A stretch of DNA of 64,000 bases from Pseudomonas sp. Irchel 3E20 (GCF_900187645.1 NZ_FYEE01000001.1:310001-374000); one strand, 5' to 3'; shown: positions 36,580 to 49,601, counted from the stretch's first letter. The notes: generated by a model from the letters alone, not told the origin. Translations and numbers: made by a program.

Positions 36580-36649
36580 GCGCGGCGGGACCCTATTGGC
36601 ATTTATTCAGGAAAAGCCGGGAAGTATAGCGGCGGGGGGCGTGGCAAGC

Positions 36650-36716
36650 CACAAGCTGCAAGCTACAAGAAGAGAGTGCTCGGCTTGCCGCTTAAAGCTT
36701 GCCGCTTGTAGCCGCG
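36650..36716. repeat. Short CAAGCTGCAAGCT-type repeat cluster
   Basis: CACAAGCTGCAAGCTACAAG (36651-36670) and its inverse CTTGCCGCTTAAAGCTTGCCGCTTGTAG (36681 onward) form a dyad typical of another Pseudomonas intergenic repeat. The stop codon of the 36692-37072 gene (TAA in CTTTAA) lies inside it, so its last residues are encoded by the repeat. Confidence 0.65.
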
Positions 36717-37072
36717 GCCAGTAACCGCTCCATCCGCGCTTCGAGGCGGCGCTTGATTTCGGTTTCGATGTGAGGGGCGAAGTCGTCGATGACGTCTTGC
36801 ATGATGAGCTGGGCCGCGGCGCGCAGTTCGCTCTCCAGGTGCAGCAGAGTGTCGGGAGCGTTGTCCGCGACGGGAGCGGGGGTTGGTTTGGGCGCAGGTG
36901 CAGCCGGGATCTGGGCGCTGATTTGCTCGAATAGCAGGGGGATTTGCACCTCGCTGGCGACCGTTTCGGTCAGCAGCGGCGGTTGCAGGTTGTCGTCGCC
37001 GAGCAGTTGGCGGATCGACTCAAGGTCGTCCAGCAGGTGCGCGGATTTTTGTAGTGGGTTCGGGGTGTCCAT
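36692..37072 (-). CDS. Conserved small protein between holC and valS
   Basis: 126 residues from ATG 37072 ('MDTPNPLQKSAHLLDDLESI'), 7 bases after the holC stop; an earlier in-frame start at 37126 overlaps holC. The middle is Pro/Ala-rich ('AAPAPKPTPAPVADN') and the C-terminal half is an acidic amphipathic helix ('ELRAAAQLIMQDVIDDFAPH', 'ETEIKRRLEARMERLLA'). I recognise no domain. Pseudomonads commonly carry a hypothetical protein here, so a link to the polymerase chi subunit is possible but unproven. The last six codons run into a repeat element. Confidence 0.7.
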   Translation of the reverse strand: MDTPNPLQKSAHLLDDLESIRQLLGDDNLQPPLLTETVASEVQIPLLFEQISAQIPAAPAPKPTPAPVADNAPDTLLHLESELRAAAQLIMQDVIDDFAPHIETEIKRRLEARMERLLAAATSGKL

Positions 37073-37079
37073 CGTGGGC

Positions 37080-37508
37080 TCAGAGTCGCTGTAATCGGTG
37101 ATCTTGCAGAGGATAGCCCTGTTCACGGTAGAAGCGGAAACTCTCCCGTGCGGCCTGACGAATTGCCGGGTCTTCGACCACCACTTCCGCTACGCGGGCA
37201 AAGCGCGGGGCGAAGGCCGGGACCTTAAGGGCGAGGTTGACCAGCAGGTCTTGGTGCTCGCCGCAGTCGTCGCCCAGGCCCAGGACCACCTGGCCGTCGC
37301 GCTCGCTTTCGGCCGGGCCGTGGGGCACGAAGCTTTCGCCCTTAAAACGCCAGAGGCGGGCGTCGAGATCGTCGCGCTGAGCCGCGTCGCAGCAATGCAG
37401 GTAGATGCGGTGGCCCATGCGCCAGGCTTTTTCGGTGAGCTTGCAGGCAAAATCCAGGCGCGCCGAAGGATCGGCACTGGGCAGGATATAAAAGTCGACT
37501 TGGGTCAT
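37080..37508 (-). CDS. holC: DNA polymerase III subunit chi
   Basis: 142 residues. 'MTQVDFYILPSADPSARLDF' and 'HRIYLHCCDAAQRDDLDARL' with 'WRFKGESFVPHG' match HolC, which bridges the clamp-loader psi subunit and single-strand binding protein. The C-terminal 'ESFRFYREQGYPLQDHRLQR' is also typical. Ordered after pepA and before valS, as in E. coli and Pseudomonas. Confidence 0.94.
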   Translation of the reverse strand: MTQVDFYILPSADPSARLDFACKLTEKAWRMGHRIYLHCCDAAQRDDLDARLWRFKGESFVPHGPAESERDGQVVLGLGDDCGEHQDLLVNLALKVPAFAPRFARVAEVVVEDPAIRQAARESFRFYREQGYPLQDHRLQRL

Positions 37509-37566
37509 TGCGGTTCCTGGGCCCGGGTGGCGTTGAATGGAGCAACGCCGCCCGTGCTCATTGGGT

Positions 37567-39264
<1,698 letters not shown>

Positions 39265-39333
39265 CTATTGCGCGCCCGCTCGCGACGTTTGCTTGTTTGG
39301 CCGCCTTAGCCTGACAACCCTGGAGTGTCTGGT

Positions 39334-40452
39334 TTGATCGTCTTCCGTTATCTATCCCGCGAAGTCCTGTTGACCCTCAGCGCCGTCAGCGCCGTGCTGC
39401 TGGTCATCATCATGAGCGGGCGCTTCATCAAATACCTGGCCCAGGCTGCCTCTGGCGCGCTGGACCCAGGCTCGCTGTTCCTCATCATGGGGTTTCGCCT
39501 GCCGGGCTTTTTGCAACTGATCCTGCCGTTGGGGCTGTTTCTCGGCATTCTGCTGGCCTATGGCCGATTGTACCTGGAAAGCGAAATGACCGTGCTCTCG
39601 GCCACCGGTATGAGCCAGCAACGCCTGCTGGGCATGACCATGGTGCCGGCCGCGCTGGTGGCGCTGATCGTCGCCTGGCTGAGCCTGAGCCTGGCGCCGC
39701 AAGGGGCCAACCAGTTCCAGTTGCTGCTCAACAAGCAGGACGCGATGACCGAGTTCGACACCTTGGTGCCCGGCCGCTTCCAAGCGCTGCGCGATGGCAC
39801 GCGGGTGACCTACACCGAAAAACTGTCCGACGACCGCACCAACCTGGCCGGTGTGTTTATTTCCGAGAAACGGGTGTCGGCGGACAAGAAAGACCGGGGC
39901 ATTTCCGTGCTGGTGGCCGAGAAGGGCCGCCAGGAGGTCCAGGAGGATGGCAACCGCTACCTGATCTTGGAAAACGGCTATCGCTACGATGGCAACCCGG
40001 GGCAGGCGGACTACCGTGCCATCAAGTACGACACCTACGGCGTGCTGCTGCCCAAGCCTGATGTCAGTGACGAAGTGACCGACCGTGACGCCATGTCCAC
40101 CCGTACCCTGCTGGGGAACGACGACCTGCGCTCACGCACCGAGCTGCAATGGCGCCTATCGCTGCCGCTGCTGGTGTTCATCGTGACGCTGATGGCGGTG
40201 CCGCTCTCGCGGGTCAACCCGCGCCAAGGGCGTTTCCTCAAGCTGCTGCCGGCGATCCTCCTTTATATGGCTTACCTGAGCATCCTCATCGCCGCCCGTG
40301 GCGCCCTGGAAAAAGGCAAGATCCCGCCCGCGCTGGGCTTGTGGTGGGTTCACGGGATTTTCCTGGCCATTGGCCTGGGGCTTTTGTACTGGGAGCCGTG
40401 GCGTTTGAAGATGGCGAGTCGCCGCAGTGTGTTGGAGGTGGCCCGTGGGTAA
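39334..40452 (+). CDS. lptF: LPS export ABC transporter permease LptF
   Basis: 372 residues. The start is taken as TTG 39334 ('MIVFRYLSREVLLTLSAVSA' form), because GGAG at 39322-39325 lies at proper distance; a GTG at 39325 overlaps that site. YjgP/YjgQ fold: membrane segments near 'LSAVSAVLLVIIMSG', 'LQLILPLGLFLGILLAYG', 'VALIVAWLSLSLA', then a periplasmic beta-jellyroll ('TRVTYTEKLSDDRTNLAGVF') and three C-terminal segments. With LptG and LptB it extracts lipopolysaccharide from the inner membrane. It overlaps lptG by 8 bases. Confidence 0.95.
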   Translation: MIVFRYLSREVLLTLSAVSAVLLVIIMSGRFIKYLAQAASGALDPGSLFLIMGFRLPGFLQLILPLGLFLGILLAYGRLYLESEMTVLSATGMSQQRLLGMTMVPAALVALIVAWLSLSLAPQGANQFQLLLNKQDAMTEFDTLVPGRFQALRDGTRVTYTEKLSDDRTNLAGVFISEKRVSADKKDRGISVLVAEKGRQEVQEDGNRYLILENGYRYDGNPGQADYRAIKYDTYGVLLPKPDVSDEVTDRDAMSTRTLLGNDDLRSRTELQWRLSLPLLVFIVTLMAVPLSRVNPRQGRFLKLLPAILLYMAYLSILIAARGALEKGKIPPALGLWWVHGIFLAIGLGLLYWEPWRLKMASRRSVLEVARG

Positions 40453-41506
40453 GCTCGACCGCTACATTGGTAGCAGCGTATTCATGGCCATCATCGCCGT
40501 GCTGGGGATCATCCTCGGCCTGGCGTCCCTGTTCGCCTTCATCGATGAAATGGGTGACGTCAGCGACACCTATACCTTGGTCGATGTGCTGAGCTTCGTG
40601 CTGCTGACCGCGCCACGGCGGGTCTACGACATGCTGCCGATGGCGGCGCTGATTGGCTGCCTGATCGGCCTGGGCAGCCTGGCCAGCGCCAGCGAACTGA
40701 CCATCATGCGTGCGGCCGGGGTGTCCATCGGGCGCATCGTCTGGGCGGTGATGAAGCCGATGCTGGTACTGATGCTGGTGGGCGTGCTGGTGGGCGAGTA
40801 TGTCGCCCCGGCCACGGAAAACATGGCCCAGGCCAACCGCTCCCTGGCCCAGGGCGGCGGCGAGGCGCAAAGCGCCAAGCACGGTTTGTGGCACCGGCAG
40901 GGCGACGAGTTCATCCACATCAACTCGGTGCAACCCAACGGCTTGCTCTACGGTGTCACCCGCTACCGCTTCGACAAGGAGCGGCACATGCAATCGTCGA
41001 GTTTCGCCCGGCGGGCGACGTTCGATCAGGATCACTGGCAACTGACGGACGTCACCACCACCCTGTTCCATGGCGACAGCACTGAAGTGGTCAATGTGCC
41101 CGAAGAGCGCTGGGACGTGGCCCTCAGCCCGCAACTGCTGAGCACCGTGGTCATGGCCCCGGACTCGCTGTCCATCACCGGCCTGTGGGGTTACATCCAC
41201 TACCTGGCCGACCAGGGCCTGAACAATGGCCGTTACTGGCTGGCCTTTTGGGTCAAGGTGCTGCAGCCCTTGGTTACGGCGGCGCTGGTGCTGATGGCGA
41301 TTTCCTTCATCTTCGGCCCGCTGCGTTCGGTGACCTTGGGCCAGCGCGTGTTTACCGGTGTGCTGGTGGGTTTCACCTTCCGCATCGCCCAGGACTTGCT
41401 CGGCCCCTCGAGCCTGGTGTTCGGCTTCTCGCCGCTGTTCGCGGTGCTGGTGCCGGCCGGGATTTGCGCCCTGGCAGGCGTCTGGCTGCTGCGCCGGGCC
41501 GGCTGA
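40445..41506 (+). CDS. lptG: LPS export ABC transporter permease LptG
   Basis: 353 residues from GTG 40445 ('GKLDRYIGSSVFMAIIAVLG'), overlapping the end of lptF. YjgP/YjgQ family with 'TAPRRVYDMLPMAALIGCLI', the conserved 'SELTIMRAAGVS' coupling helix that contacts LptB, a periplasmic domain, and C-terminal segments ('FIFGPLRSVTLGQRVFTGVL'). It is the partner of LptF in lipopolysaccharide transport. A terminator follows. Confidence 0.96.
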   Translation: MGKLDRYIGSSVFMAIIAVLGIILGLASLFAFIDEMGDVSDTYTLVDVLSFVLLTAPRRVYDMLPMAALIGCLIGLGSLASASELTIMRAAGVSIGRIVWAVMKPMLVLMLVGVLVGEYVAPATENMAQANRSLAQGGGEAQSAKHGLWHRQGDEFIHINSVQPNGLLYGVTRYRFDKERHMQSSSFARRATFDQDHWQLTDVTTTLFHGDSTEVVNVPEERWDVALSPQLLSTVVMAPDSLSITGLWGYIHYLADQGLNNGRYWLAFWVKVLQPLVTAALVLMAISFIFGPLRSVTLGQRVFTGVLVGFTFRIAQDLLGPSSLVFGFSPLFAVLVPAGICALAGVWLLRRAG

Positions 41507-41530
41507 GCCCGTATCAGGCTGCACGCAAAG

Positions 41531-41559
41531 CGCCCTGGTCGAAAGACCGGGGCGTTTTT
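41531..41559 (+). terminator. Rho-independent terminator after lptG
   Basis: CGCCCTGGTC (41531-41540), GAAA loop and GACCGGGGCG (41545-41554) form a 10-bp stem with one mismatch, followed by T5. It separates the lptFG operon from the lepA operon. Confidence 0.88.
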
Positions 41560-41666
41560 CATTGTGCGCTGCTGACAGGTGAACGTGACGCTGGCGCCGT
41601 GGATCAGGTACAATTCCCGGCTATTTTTCGGCGGGCTATGCCTGCAGCCTTTTTGAGTGTTCATCC

Positions 41667-43466
41667 GTGAGTGATTTGAGTCATATCCGCAATTTCTCCA
41701 TCATCGCCCACATTGACCATGGCAAGTCGACGCTGGCTGACCGTTTCATCCAGATGTGCGGTGGCCTGGCCGAGCGCGAGATGGAAGCCCAGGTACTCGA
41801 TTCCATGGACCTGGAGCGTGAACGCGGGATCACCATCAAGGCCCACAGCGTCACCCTCTATTACAAAGCCAAGGACGGTATCAACTACCAGTTGAACTTC
41901 ATTGACACCCCCGGCCACGTTGACTTCACCTATGAAGTCAGCCGTTCGCTGGCGGCCTGTGAAGGTGCCTTGCTGGTGGTCGATGCCGGCCAGGGCGTCG
42001 AAGCCCAGTCCGTGGCCAACTGCTACACGGCCATCGAGCAGGGCCTGGAAGTAATGCCGGTGCTGAACAAGATCGACCTGCCACAGGCCGATCCGGACCG
42101 GGTCAAGGAAGAAATCGAGAAAATCATCGGCATCGATGCCACCGACGCCGTCACCTGCAGTGCCAAGACCGGCCTGGGTGTCGACGAAGTGCTCGAACGC
42201 CTGGTCGCGACCATCCCCGCGCCGACCGGCAATATCGAAGATCCGCTGCAAGCGTTGATTATCGACTCCTGGTTCGACAACTACCTGGGCGTCGTGTCCC
42301 TGGTTCGCGTGCGCCATGGCCGCGTGAAGAAGGGCGACAAGATCCTGGTCAAGTCCACCGGCAAGATCCACCTGGTGGATAGCGTGGGCGTGTTCAACCC
42401 CAAGCACACCGCCACCGTCGATCTGAAAGCGGGCGAAGTGGGCTTCATCATCGCCGGCATCAAGGACATCCACGGTGCACCCGTGGGCGACACCCTGACC
42501 TTGAGCTCCACCCCGGACGTCGATGTACTGCCTGGCTTCAAGCGCATCCAGCCGCAGGTCTACGCTGGCCTGTTCCCGGTCAGCTCCGACGACTTCGAGG
42601 ACTTTCGCGAGGCGCTGCAAAAGCTGACCCTCAACGATTCGTCCCTGCAGTACACCCCGGAAAGCTCCGACGCCTTGGGCTTCGGCTTCCGTTGCGGGTT
42701 TTTGGGCATGCTGCACATGGAAATCATCCAGGAGCGCCTGGAGCGCGAGTACGACCTGGACCTGATTACCACCGCCCCGACCGTGATCTTCGAGCTGCTG
42801 CTCAAGACCGGTGAGACGATCTACGTCGATAACCCGTCGAAACTGCCGGATCTGTCGTCTATCGAGGACATGCGCGAACCTATCGTGCGGGCCAACATTC
42901 TTGTGCCCCAGGAACACCTGGGCAACGTCATCACCCTGTGCATCGAGAAGCGTGGCGTGCAGCACGACATGCTCTTCCTCGGTACCCAGGTCCAGGTGAC
43001 CTACGATTTGCCGATGAACGAAGTGGTCCTGGACTTCTTCGACCGTCTCAAATCCACCAGCCGCGGCTATGCTTCGCTCGATTACCATTTCGATCGTTAC
43101 CAGTCGGCGAACCTGGTCAAGCTGGATGTACTGATTAACGGTGAGAAAGTTGACGCCCTGGCGTTGATCGTCCACCGCGACAACGCCCACTACAAAGGGC
43201 GTGCATTGACCGAGAAAATGAAGGAGCTGATTCCTCGGCAGATGTTCGATGTGGCAATCCAGGCCGCCATTGGCGGGCAGATTGTGGCGCGGACCACTGT
43301 CAAGGCTCTCAGAAAGAACGTACTGGCCAAATGCTATGGCGGCGACGTCAGCCGTAAGCGCAAGCTGTTGGAAAAGCAGAAGGCCGGTAAGAAACGCATG
43401 AAGCAGGTCGGTAACGTGGAAATTCCACAAGAAGCCTTCCTTGCAGTGCTCAGGTTGGATAGTTAG
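41667..43466 (+). CDS. lepA: Elongation factor 4 (LepA)
   Basis: 599 residues, GTG start at 41667. A ribosome-associated GTPase linked to back-translocation or initiation quality. G1 '[16 protein letters not shown]', G2/G3 '[11 protein letters not shown]' and '[12 protein letters not shown]', G4 'NKIDLP', the EF-G-like domains, and the LepA-specific C-terminal '[20 protein letters not shown]' with '[20 protein letters not shown]'. It heads lepA-lepB-rnc-era; in P. aeruginosa mucD precedes it, here a terminator of lptG does. Confidence 0.98.
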   Translation: MSDLSHIRNFSIIAHIDHGKSTLADRFIQMCGGLAEREMEAQVLDSMDLERERGITIKAHSVTLYYKAKDGINYQLNFIDTPGHVDFTYEVSRSLAACEGALLVVDAGQGVEAQSVANCYTAIEQGLEVMPVLNKIDLPQADPDRVKEEIEKIIGIDATDAVTCSAKTGLGVDEVLERLVATIPAPTGNIEDPLQALIIDSWFDNYLGVVSLVRVRHGRVKKGDKILVKSTGKIHLVDSVGVFNPKHTATVDLKAGEVGFIIAGIKDIHGAPVGDTLTLSSTPDVDVLPGFKRIQPQVYAGLFPVSSDDFEDFREALQKLTLNDSSLQYTPESSDALGFGFRCGFLGMLHMEIIQERLEREYDLDLITTAPTVIFELLLKTGETIYVDNPSKLPDLSSIEDMREPIVRANILVPQEHLGNVITLCIEKRGVQHDMLFLGTQVQVTYDLPMNEVVLDFFDRLKSTSRGYASLDYHFDRYQSANLVKLDVLINGEKVDALALIVHRDNAHYKGRALTEKMKELIPRQMFDVAIQAAIGGQIVARTTVKALRKNVLAKCYGGDVSRKRKLLEKQKAGKKRMKQVGNVEIPQEAFLAVLRLDS

Positions 43467-43471
43467 GTCCT

Positions 43472-44326
43472 ATGTCGCTAAATTTCCCGCTGTTGCTGGT
43501 CATCGCTGTTGCCGTTTGCGGCCTGCTGGCGTTGCTCGACCTGGTGTTTCTGGCGCCGCGTCGCCGGGGGGCCGTTGCCCAATATCAGGGCAGCGTCAGC
43601 CAGCCCGATGTGTTGGTGATTGAGAAACTGAACAAAGAGCCTTTGCTGGTTGAATACGGCAAATCGTTCTTCCCGGTGCTGTTCATCGTGTTGGTGCTGC
43701 GTTCGTTCTTGGTCGAGCCATTCCAGATTCCCTCTGGCTCGATGAAGCCGACTCTGGATGTGGGCGATTTCATCCTGGTAAGCAAGTTTTCCTACGGGAT
43801 TCGCTTGCCGGTGATCGATAAGAAAGTTATCGAGGTCGGTGACCCGCAACGCGGTGATGTGATGGTGTTCCGCTACCCAAGCGACCCGAACGTCAACTAC
43901 ATCAAGCGTGTGGTCGGCCTGCCAGGCGATGAGGTGCGTTATACCGCCGACAAGCGTTTGTTCGTCAATGGTCAGTCGGTCGCCGAGCAATTGGTGGGCG
44001 CCGAGCCGGGTACCCTGGGCAGCGCCGAGCTGTACAAGGAAAAACTGGGCGAGGCCGAGCACCTGATCCGCAAGGAAATGAGCCGCTACCGGTCGCCGCC
44101 GGATCGCCAGTGGGTCGTGCCCGCCGGGCATTACTTCATGATGGGCGACAACCGCGACAACTCGAACGACAGTCGCTATTGGGATGACCCCAGCATTCCC
44201 AAGGATCTGCTGGGCATGGTTCCCGACCAGAACATCGTCGGCAAGGCTTTCGCGGTCTGGATGAGCTGGCCGGAGCCGAAACTCAGCCACCTGCCGAACT
44301 TCTCGCGGGTTGGCCTTATCAAGTAA
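43472..44326 (+). CDS. lepB: Signal peptidase I
   Basis: 284 residues. Two N-terminal membrane segments ('LLLVIAVAVCGLLALLDLVF' and 'FFPVLFIVLVLRSFLV') precede the catalytic serine S90 in 'QIPSGSMKPTL' and the general-base lysine K145 in 'NVNYIKRVVGLPGD'. Box E 'MGDNRDNSNDSRYW' is present. It cleaves signal peptides of exported proteins, including those of the fimbrial cluster. It lies 5 bases after lepA and is translated with it. Confidence 0.97.
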   Translation: MSLNFPLLLVIAVAVCGLLALLDLVFLAPRRRGAVAQYQGSVSQPDVLVIEKLNKEPLLVEYGKSFFPVLFIVLVLRSFLVEPFQIPSGSMKPTLDVGDFILVSKFSYGIRLPVIDKKVIEVGDPQRGDVMVFRYPSDPNVNYIKRVVGLPGDEVRYTADKRLFVNGQSVAEQLVGAEPGTLGSAELYKEKLGEAEHLIRKEMSRYRSPPDRQWVVPAGHYFMMGDNRDNSNDSRYWDDPSIPKDLLGMVPDQNIVGKAFAVWMSWPEPKLSHLPNFSRVGLIK

Positions 44327-44391
44327 TCACCCACGGCGCTGTTGACCACAGCGCCGAATGCATTTTTGGTGCCGCCAAACGGGCCGCCCCT

Positions 44392-44505
44392 ATGCAGCCA
44401 ACGATATTCAGGAAGTTATTTTTGAACACAGCGTTAATTGTTCTAGCCCTCCAGGGCCTCGCCCTGGCGGATCTCGACCACGAACTCAGCGTGGATAAGC
44501 CGTGA
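44392..44505 (+). CDS. Possible 37-residue ORF between lepB and rnc
   Basis: An ATG at 44392 opens 37 codons ending in a TGA that overlaps the rnc GTG start (GTGA, 44502-44505). The product has basic 'IFRKLFLN', a hydrophobic core '[14 protein letters not shown]' and an acidic end '[11 protein letters not shown]', which looks like a signal peptide plus a short tail or a tiny membrane peptide. In P. aeruginosa a DUF4845 gene occupies this place; I see no similarity, so this may be a remnant, a replacement or chance. Its ribosome site is weak. Confidence 0.35.
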   Translation: MQPTIFRKLFLNTALIVLALQGLALADLDHELSVDKP

Positions 44506-45191
44506 GCGTCTCTTTAAGCCGTCTTGAGCGTCAGCTCGGTTACACCTTCAAGGACCAGGAACTGATGGTCCTGGCCCTGACCCACCGCAGTTTTGCCGGG
44601 CGCAACAACGAACGCCTGGAGTTTCTCGGTGATGCCATCCTCAACTTCGTCGCCGGTGAAGCCTTGTTCGACCGCTTCCCCCTGGCTCGCGAAGGCCAGT
44701 TGTCGCGTTTGCGCGCACGCCTGGTGAAGGGCGAGACCCTGGCAGTACTGGCCCGTGGTTTCGACCTGGGCGAGTACCTGCGCCTGGGTTCTGGCGAATT
44801 GAAGAGCGGCGGTTTTCGCCGCGAATCGATCCTGGCCGATGCCCTGGAGGCCCTGATTGGGGCGATCTACCTCGATGCCGGAATGGAAGTGGCCCGCGAG
44901 CGCGTATTGGCCTGGCTGGCTTCGGAGTTTGAAACGCTGACCCTGGTTGACACCAACAAAGATCCCAAAACCCGCCTGCAGGAGTTTTTGCAGTCCCGCG
45001 GTTGCGAACTGCCGCGTTACGAAGTGGTGGATATCCAGGGTGAGCCGCATTGCCGAACGTTCTTCGTCGAATGCGAGATCACCCTATTGAATGAAAAAAG
45101 CCGAGGTCAGGGTGTGAGCCGTCGTATTGCCGAACAGGTAGCGGCGGCCGCAGCTCTGATAGCCCTGGGCGTGGAGAATGGCCATGACTGA
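44502..45191 (+). CDS. rnc: Ribonuclease III
   Basis: 229 residues, GTG start. It cleaves double-stranded RNA in rRNA maturation and mRNA decay. The signature '[20 protein letters not shown]' carries the conserved acidic residues, with the second catalytic site in '[18 protein letters not shown]'. A double-stranded RNA-binding domain covers residues ~155-225 ('[20 protein letters not shown]', '[20 protein letters not shown]'). It overlaps era by 8 bases. Confidence 0.97.
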   Translation: MSVSLSRLERQLGYTFKDQELMVLALTHRSFAGRNNERLEFLGDAILNFVAGEALFDRFPLAREGQLSRLRARLVKGETLAVLARGFDLGEYLRLGSGELKSGGFRRESILADALEALIGAIYLDAGMEVARERVLAWLASEFETLTLVDTNKDPKTRLQEFLQSRGCELPRYEVVDIQGEPHCRTFFVECEITLLNEKSRGQGVSRRIAEQVAAAAALIALGVENGHD

Positions 45192-46086
45192 TTCAACCGC
45201 AACTCGCTGTGGCTATGTTGCCATCGTCGGCCGTCCCAACGTGGGCAAGTCCACGCTGCTGAACCATATCCTGGGGCAAAAACTGGCGATCACTTCGCGC
45301 AAGCCCCAGACCACGCGCCACAACATGCTAGGCATCAAGACCGAAGGCAATGTGCAAGCCGTCTACGTCGATACCCCAGGTATGCACAAGGGCGGCGAAA
45401 AAGCCCTGAACCGCTACATGAACAAAACTGCCTCGGCCGCGTTGAAGGACGTTGATGTGGTGATCTTCGTGGTGGACCGCACCAAGTGGACCGACGAAGA
45501 CCAGATGGTTCTTGAGCGCGTGCAGTACGTGACCGGCCCGTTGATCGTGGCGCTGAACAAGACCGACCGCATCGAAGACAAGGCCGAGTTGATGCCGCAC
45601 CTGAGCTGGCTTCAGGAGCAATTGCCCAACGCTCAGATCATGCCGATCTCGGCACAGCACGGGCATAACCTTGAAGCACTGGAGCGCGTGATCGCCAATC
45701 ATCTGCCGGAAAACGAACACTTTTTCCCGGAAGACCAGATCACTGACCGCAGCAGCCGTTTCCTTGCCGCCGAACTGGTGCGCGAGAAAATCATGCGCCA
45801 GATGGGGGCCGAACTGCCGTACCAGATCACCGTGGAAATCGAAGAGTTCAAGCAGCAGGGTAAGACTCTGCACATCCACGCTCTGATCCTGGTCGAGCGC
45901 GATGGCCAGAAGAAAATCATCATTGGCGACAAGGGCGAGCGCATCAAACGCATTGGCACCGAAGCGCGCAAGGACATGGAGCTGCTGTTCGACTCCAAGG
46001 TCATGCTTAACCTTTGGGTCAAGGTCAAGGGTGGCTGGTCTGACGATGAGCGGGCATTGCGTTCGCTGGGTTACGGCGACCTGTAG
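45184..46086 (+). CDS. era: GTPase Era
   Basis: 300 residues from ATG 45184 ('[16 protein letters not shown]'), with GGAG 7 bases upstream; ATG 45178 is too close to that site. G1 'GRPNVGKST', G2 '[12 protein letters not shown]', G3 'DTPG' and G4 'NKTD' are present. A C-terminal KH RNA-binding domain follows ('[20 protein letters not shown]'). Era assists 16S rRNA processing and 30S assembly and works downstream of RNase III. Confidence 0.97.
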   Translation: MTDSTATRCGYVAIVGRPNVGKSTLLNHILGQKLAITSRKPQTTRHNMLGIKTEGNVQAVYVDTPGMHKGGEKALNRYMNKTASAALKDVDVVIFVVDRTKWTDEDQMVLERVQYVTGPLIVALNKTDRIEDKAELMPHLSWLQEQLPNAQIMPISAQHGHNLEALERVIANHLPENEHFFPEDQITDRSSRFLAAELVREKIMRQMGAELPYQITVEIEEFKQQGKTLHIHALILVERDGQKKIIIGDKGERIKRIGTEARKDMELLFDSKVMLNLWVKVKGGWSDDERALRSLGYGDL

Positions 46087-46114
46087 TTTCGGTTTGCGGT
46101 ACACCGGGGCATTC

Positions 46115-46206
46115 CTGTGGGAGCGGGCCTGCCTGCGATGAGGATGCAGCATTCAACAGTGATGTTGAGTGTTAGTCCGCCATCGCGGGCAGGCCCGCTC
46201 CCACAT
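46115..46206. repeat. REP/REPIN-type inverted repeat
   Basis: CTGTGGGAGCGGGCCTGCC (46115) is mirrored by GGCAGGCCCGCTCCCACA (to 46205). It lies between era and recO and may separate their transcripts. Confidence 0.85.
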
Positions 46207-46252
46207 TGGTTTGTGCTGTTCATAAAACTGTACCGCGTCCGTGAGAACCGCC

Positions 46253-46942
46253 ATGTCCTCGACTCCCCCCACCGGTCAACCCGCCTACGTCCTGCATAGC
46301 CGCGCCTACCGCGAAACCAGCGCCCTGGTGGATTTCCTCACGCCGCAGGGGCGGCTGCGGGCGGTGTTGCGTAGTGCGCGGGGTAAGGCGGGCACACTAG
46401 CCCGGCCGTTCGTGGCGCTGGAAGTGGAGTTTCGCGGGCGCGGCGAGTTGAAGAACGTCGGGCGTATGGAAAGCGCCGGCGCGTCCAATTGGCTCAACGG
46501 CGAGGCGCTGTTCAGTGGGTTGTACCTCAATGAGCTGCTGATCCGCCTATTGCCCGCCGAAGACCCGCACCCAGCGGTGTTCGAGCACTACAGCGCCACC
46601 TTGCTGGCCTTGGCCGAAGGCCGCCCTCTGGAGCCGCTGCTGCGGGCTTTCGAATGGCGGCTGCTGGATGATCTGGGCTACGGTTTTGCTTTGGGCTCGG
46701 ACATTGAGGGCAACCCGGTTGCACCGGACGGCCTCTATCGCTTGGTCGTCGACGCGGGCCTGGAGAGGGTTTACCTGGTGCAACCGGGCCTGTTCCACGG
46801 TGCCGAATTGTTGGCCATGGCCGAGGCCGACTGGAGTGCAACCGGCGCGTTGGCTGCGGCCAAACGCCTGATGCGCCAGGCCCTGGCGGTGCACCTGGGC
46901 GGGCGGCCACTGGTGAGCCGCGAGTTGTTTCGCAAGCCCTAG
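46253..46942 (+). CDS. recO: DNA repair protein RecO
   Basis: 229 residues from ATG 46253; GTG 46241 is an alternative. RecO anneals complementary strands and loads RecA with RecR. The OB-fold N-terminus reads '[20 protein letters not shown]', '[20 protein letters not shown]' and '[20 protein letters not shown]', followed by the helical domain '[15 protein letters not shown]'. The four-cysteine zinc site of some RecO proteins is absent, as is usual in Pseudomonas. Confidence 0.94.
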   Translation: MSSTPPTGQPAYVLHSRAYRETSALVDFLTPQGRLRAVLRSARGKAGTLARPFVALEVEFRGRGELKNVGRMESAGASNWLNGEALFSGLYLNELLIRLLPAEDPHPAVFEHYSATLLALAEGRPLEPLLRAFEWRLLDDLGYGFALGSDIEGNPVAPDGLYRLVVDAGLERVYLVQPGLFHGAELLAMAEADWSATGALAAAKRLMRQALAVHLGGRPLVSRELFRKP

Positions 46943-46988
46943 CCTGTATGCTGTGCGCCCAACTTCCCTGTCTTTTGGAGCGCTTTTC

Positions 46989-47735
46989 GTGACCACCAGC
47001 AATCGCATTCTTCTTGGCGTGAACATCGACCACGTGGCGACCTTGCGCCAGGCTCGCGGCACCCGTTATCCGGACCCGGTCAAGGCTGCGCTGGACGCCG
47101 AAGAGGCGGGCGCCGATGGCATCACCGTGCATCTGCGTGAAGATCGCCGGCATATCCAGGAGCGCGACGTGCTGTTGCTCAAGGACGTGCTGCAAACCCG
47201 CATGAACTTCGAAATGGGCGTCACCGAAGAAATGATGCTGTTTGCCGAGCGCATCCGCCCGGCGCACATCTGCCTGGTGCCGGAAACCCGTCAGGAACTG
47301 ACCACCGAAGGCGGCCTCGACGTGGCCGGCCAGGAAGCGCGTATCAAGGCCGCGGTGGAACGCCTGGCGAGCTTCGGCTGTGAAGTTTCGCTGTTTATCG
47401 ACGCCGACGAGCGGCAAATCGAAGCTTCGCGGCGTGTCGGTGCTCCGGCCATCGAGTTGCATACTGGCCGCTACGCCGATGCGCAAACCCCAAGTGACGT
47501 GGCCGATGAGTTGCAACGCATCGTCGATGGTGTGGCTTGCGGCTTGGCCCAGGGCTTGATCGTCAACGCCGGGCATGGTTTGCACTATCACAACGTCGAA
47601 GCGGTGGCGGCGATCAAGGGCATCAACGAATTGAACATCGGCCATGCGCTGGTGGCCCATGCGCTGTTCGTCGGCTTCAAGGGCGCGGTGGCGGAGATGA
47701 AGGCGCTGATCCTGGCGGCCGCCGCCAAGGCCTGA
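46989..47735 (+). CDS. pdxJ: Pyridoxine 5'-phosphate synthase
   Basis: 248 residues from GTG 46989 with TTTTGGAGCGC upstream; the longer frame start at 46953 lies before that site. PdxJ joins 1-deoxyxylulose 5-phosphate and 3-amino-2-oxopropyl phosphate to pyridoxine 5'-phosphate. Catalytic-barrel motifs are '[17 protein letters not shown]', '[20 protein letters not shown]', '[18 protein letters not shown]' and '[13 protein letters not shown]'. It follows recO by 46 bases. Confidence 0.97.
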   Translation: MTTSNRILLGVNIDHVATLRQARGTRYPDPVKAALDAEEAGADGITVHLREDRRHIQERDVLLLKDVLQTRMNFEMGVTEEMMLFAERIRPAHICLVPETRQELTTEGGLDVAGQEARIKAAVERLASFGCEVSLFIDADERQIEASRRVGAPAIELHTGRYADAQTPSDVADELQRIVDGVACGLAQGLIVNAGHGLHYHNVEAVAAIKGINELNIGHALVAHALFVGFKGAVAEMKALILAAAAKA

Positions 47736-47749
47736 AGACAACCAAACCC

Positions 47750-47842
47750 TGTGGGAGCGGGCTTGCCCGCGATAGCGGTATTGTCGCGGTAGAGCAATGC
47801 GAATAGCTGCGGCACCATCGCGAGCAGGCTCGCTCCCACAGT
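47750..47842. repeat. REP/REPIN-type inverted repeat
   Basis: CTGTGGGAGCGGGCTTGCCCG (47750-) pairs with the CGAGCAGGCTCGCTCCCACAG end (47842). It lies between the convergent pdxJ and mltF genes. Confidence 0.85.
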
Positions 47843-47854
47843 CGATTCAGGGGG

Positions 47855-49339
<1,485 letters not shown>

Positions 49340-49601
49340 TCAGCGCCATATCTCGACAGCGCGAGGCAGGTCTGCTAGCGCAGGGCAAACACCCTGGCGG
49401 GCCTGAAGCGCCGCTGTTGTTCTGGCATATTTCGACGCAAAAAAACTATGCGCCTCGCCCCTCGCTGGCCTCGGTTACCCCGATGCGATGCTCAGGCGAT
49501 GTCCGGCTCGCCCGTGGCGTGCCGTTTCGGGTGCTGTCGCGGGCGGTTTAGGCTAGAATACGCGGCCTCAAAGCACACCCCTTCCCGAGGCTGTCCCGAA
49601 G

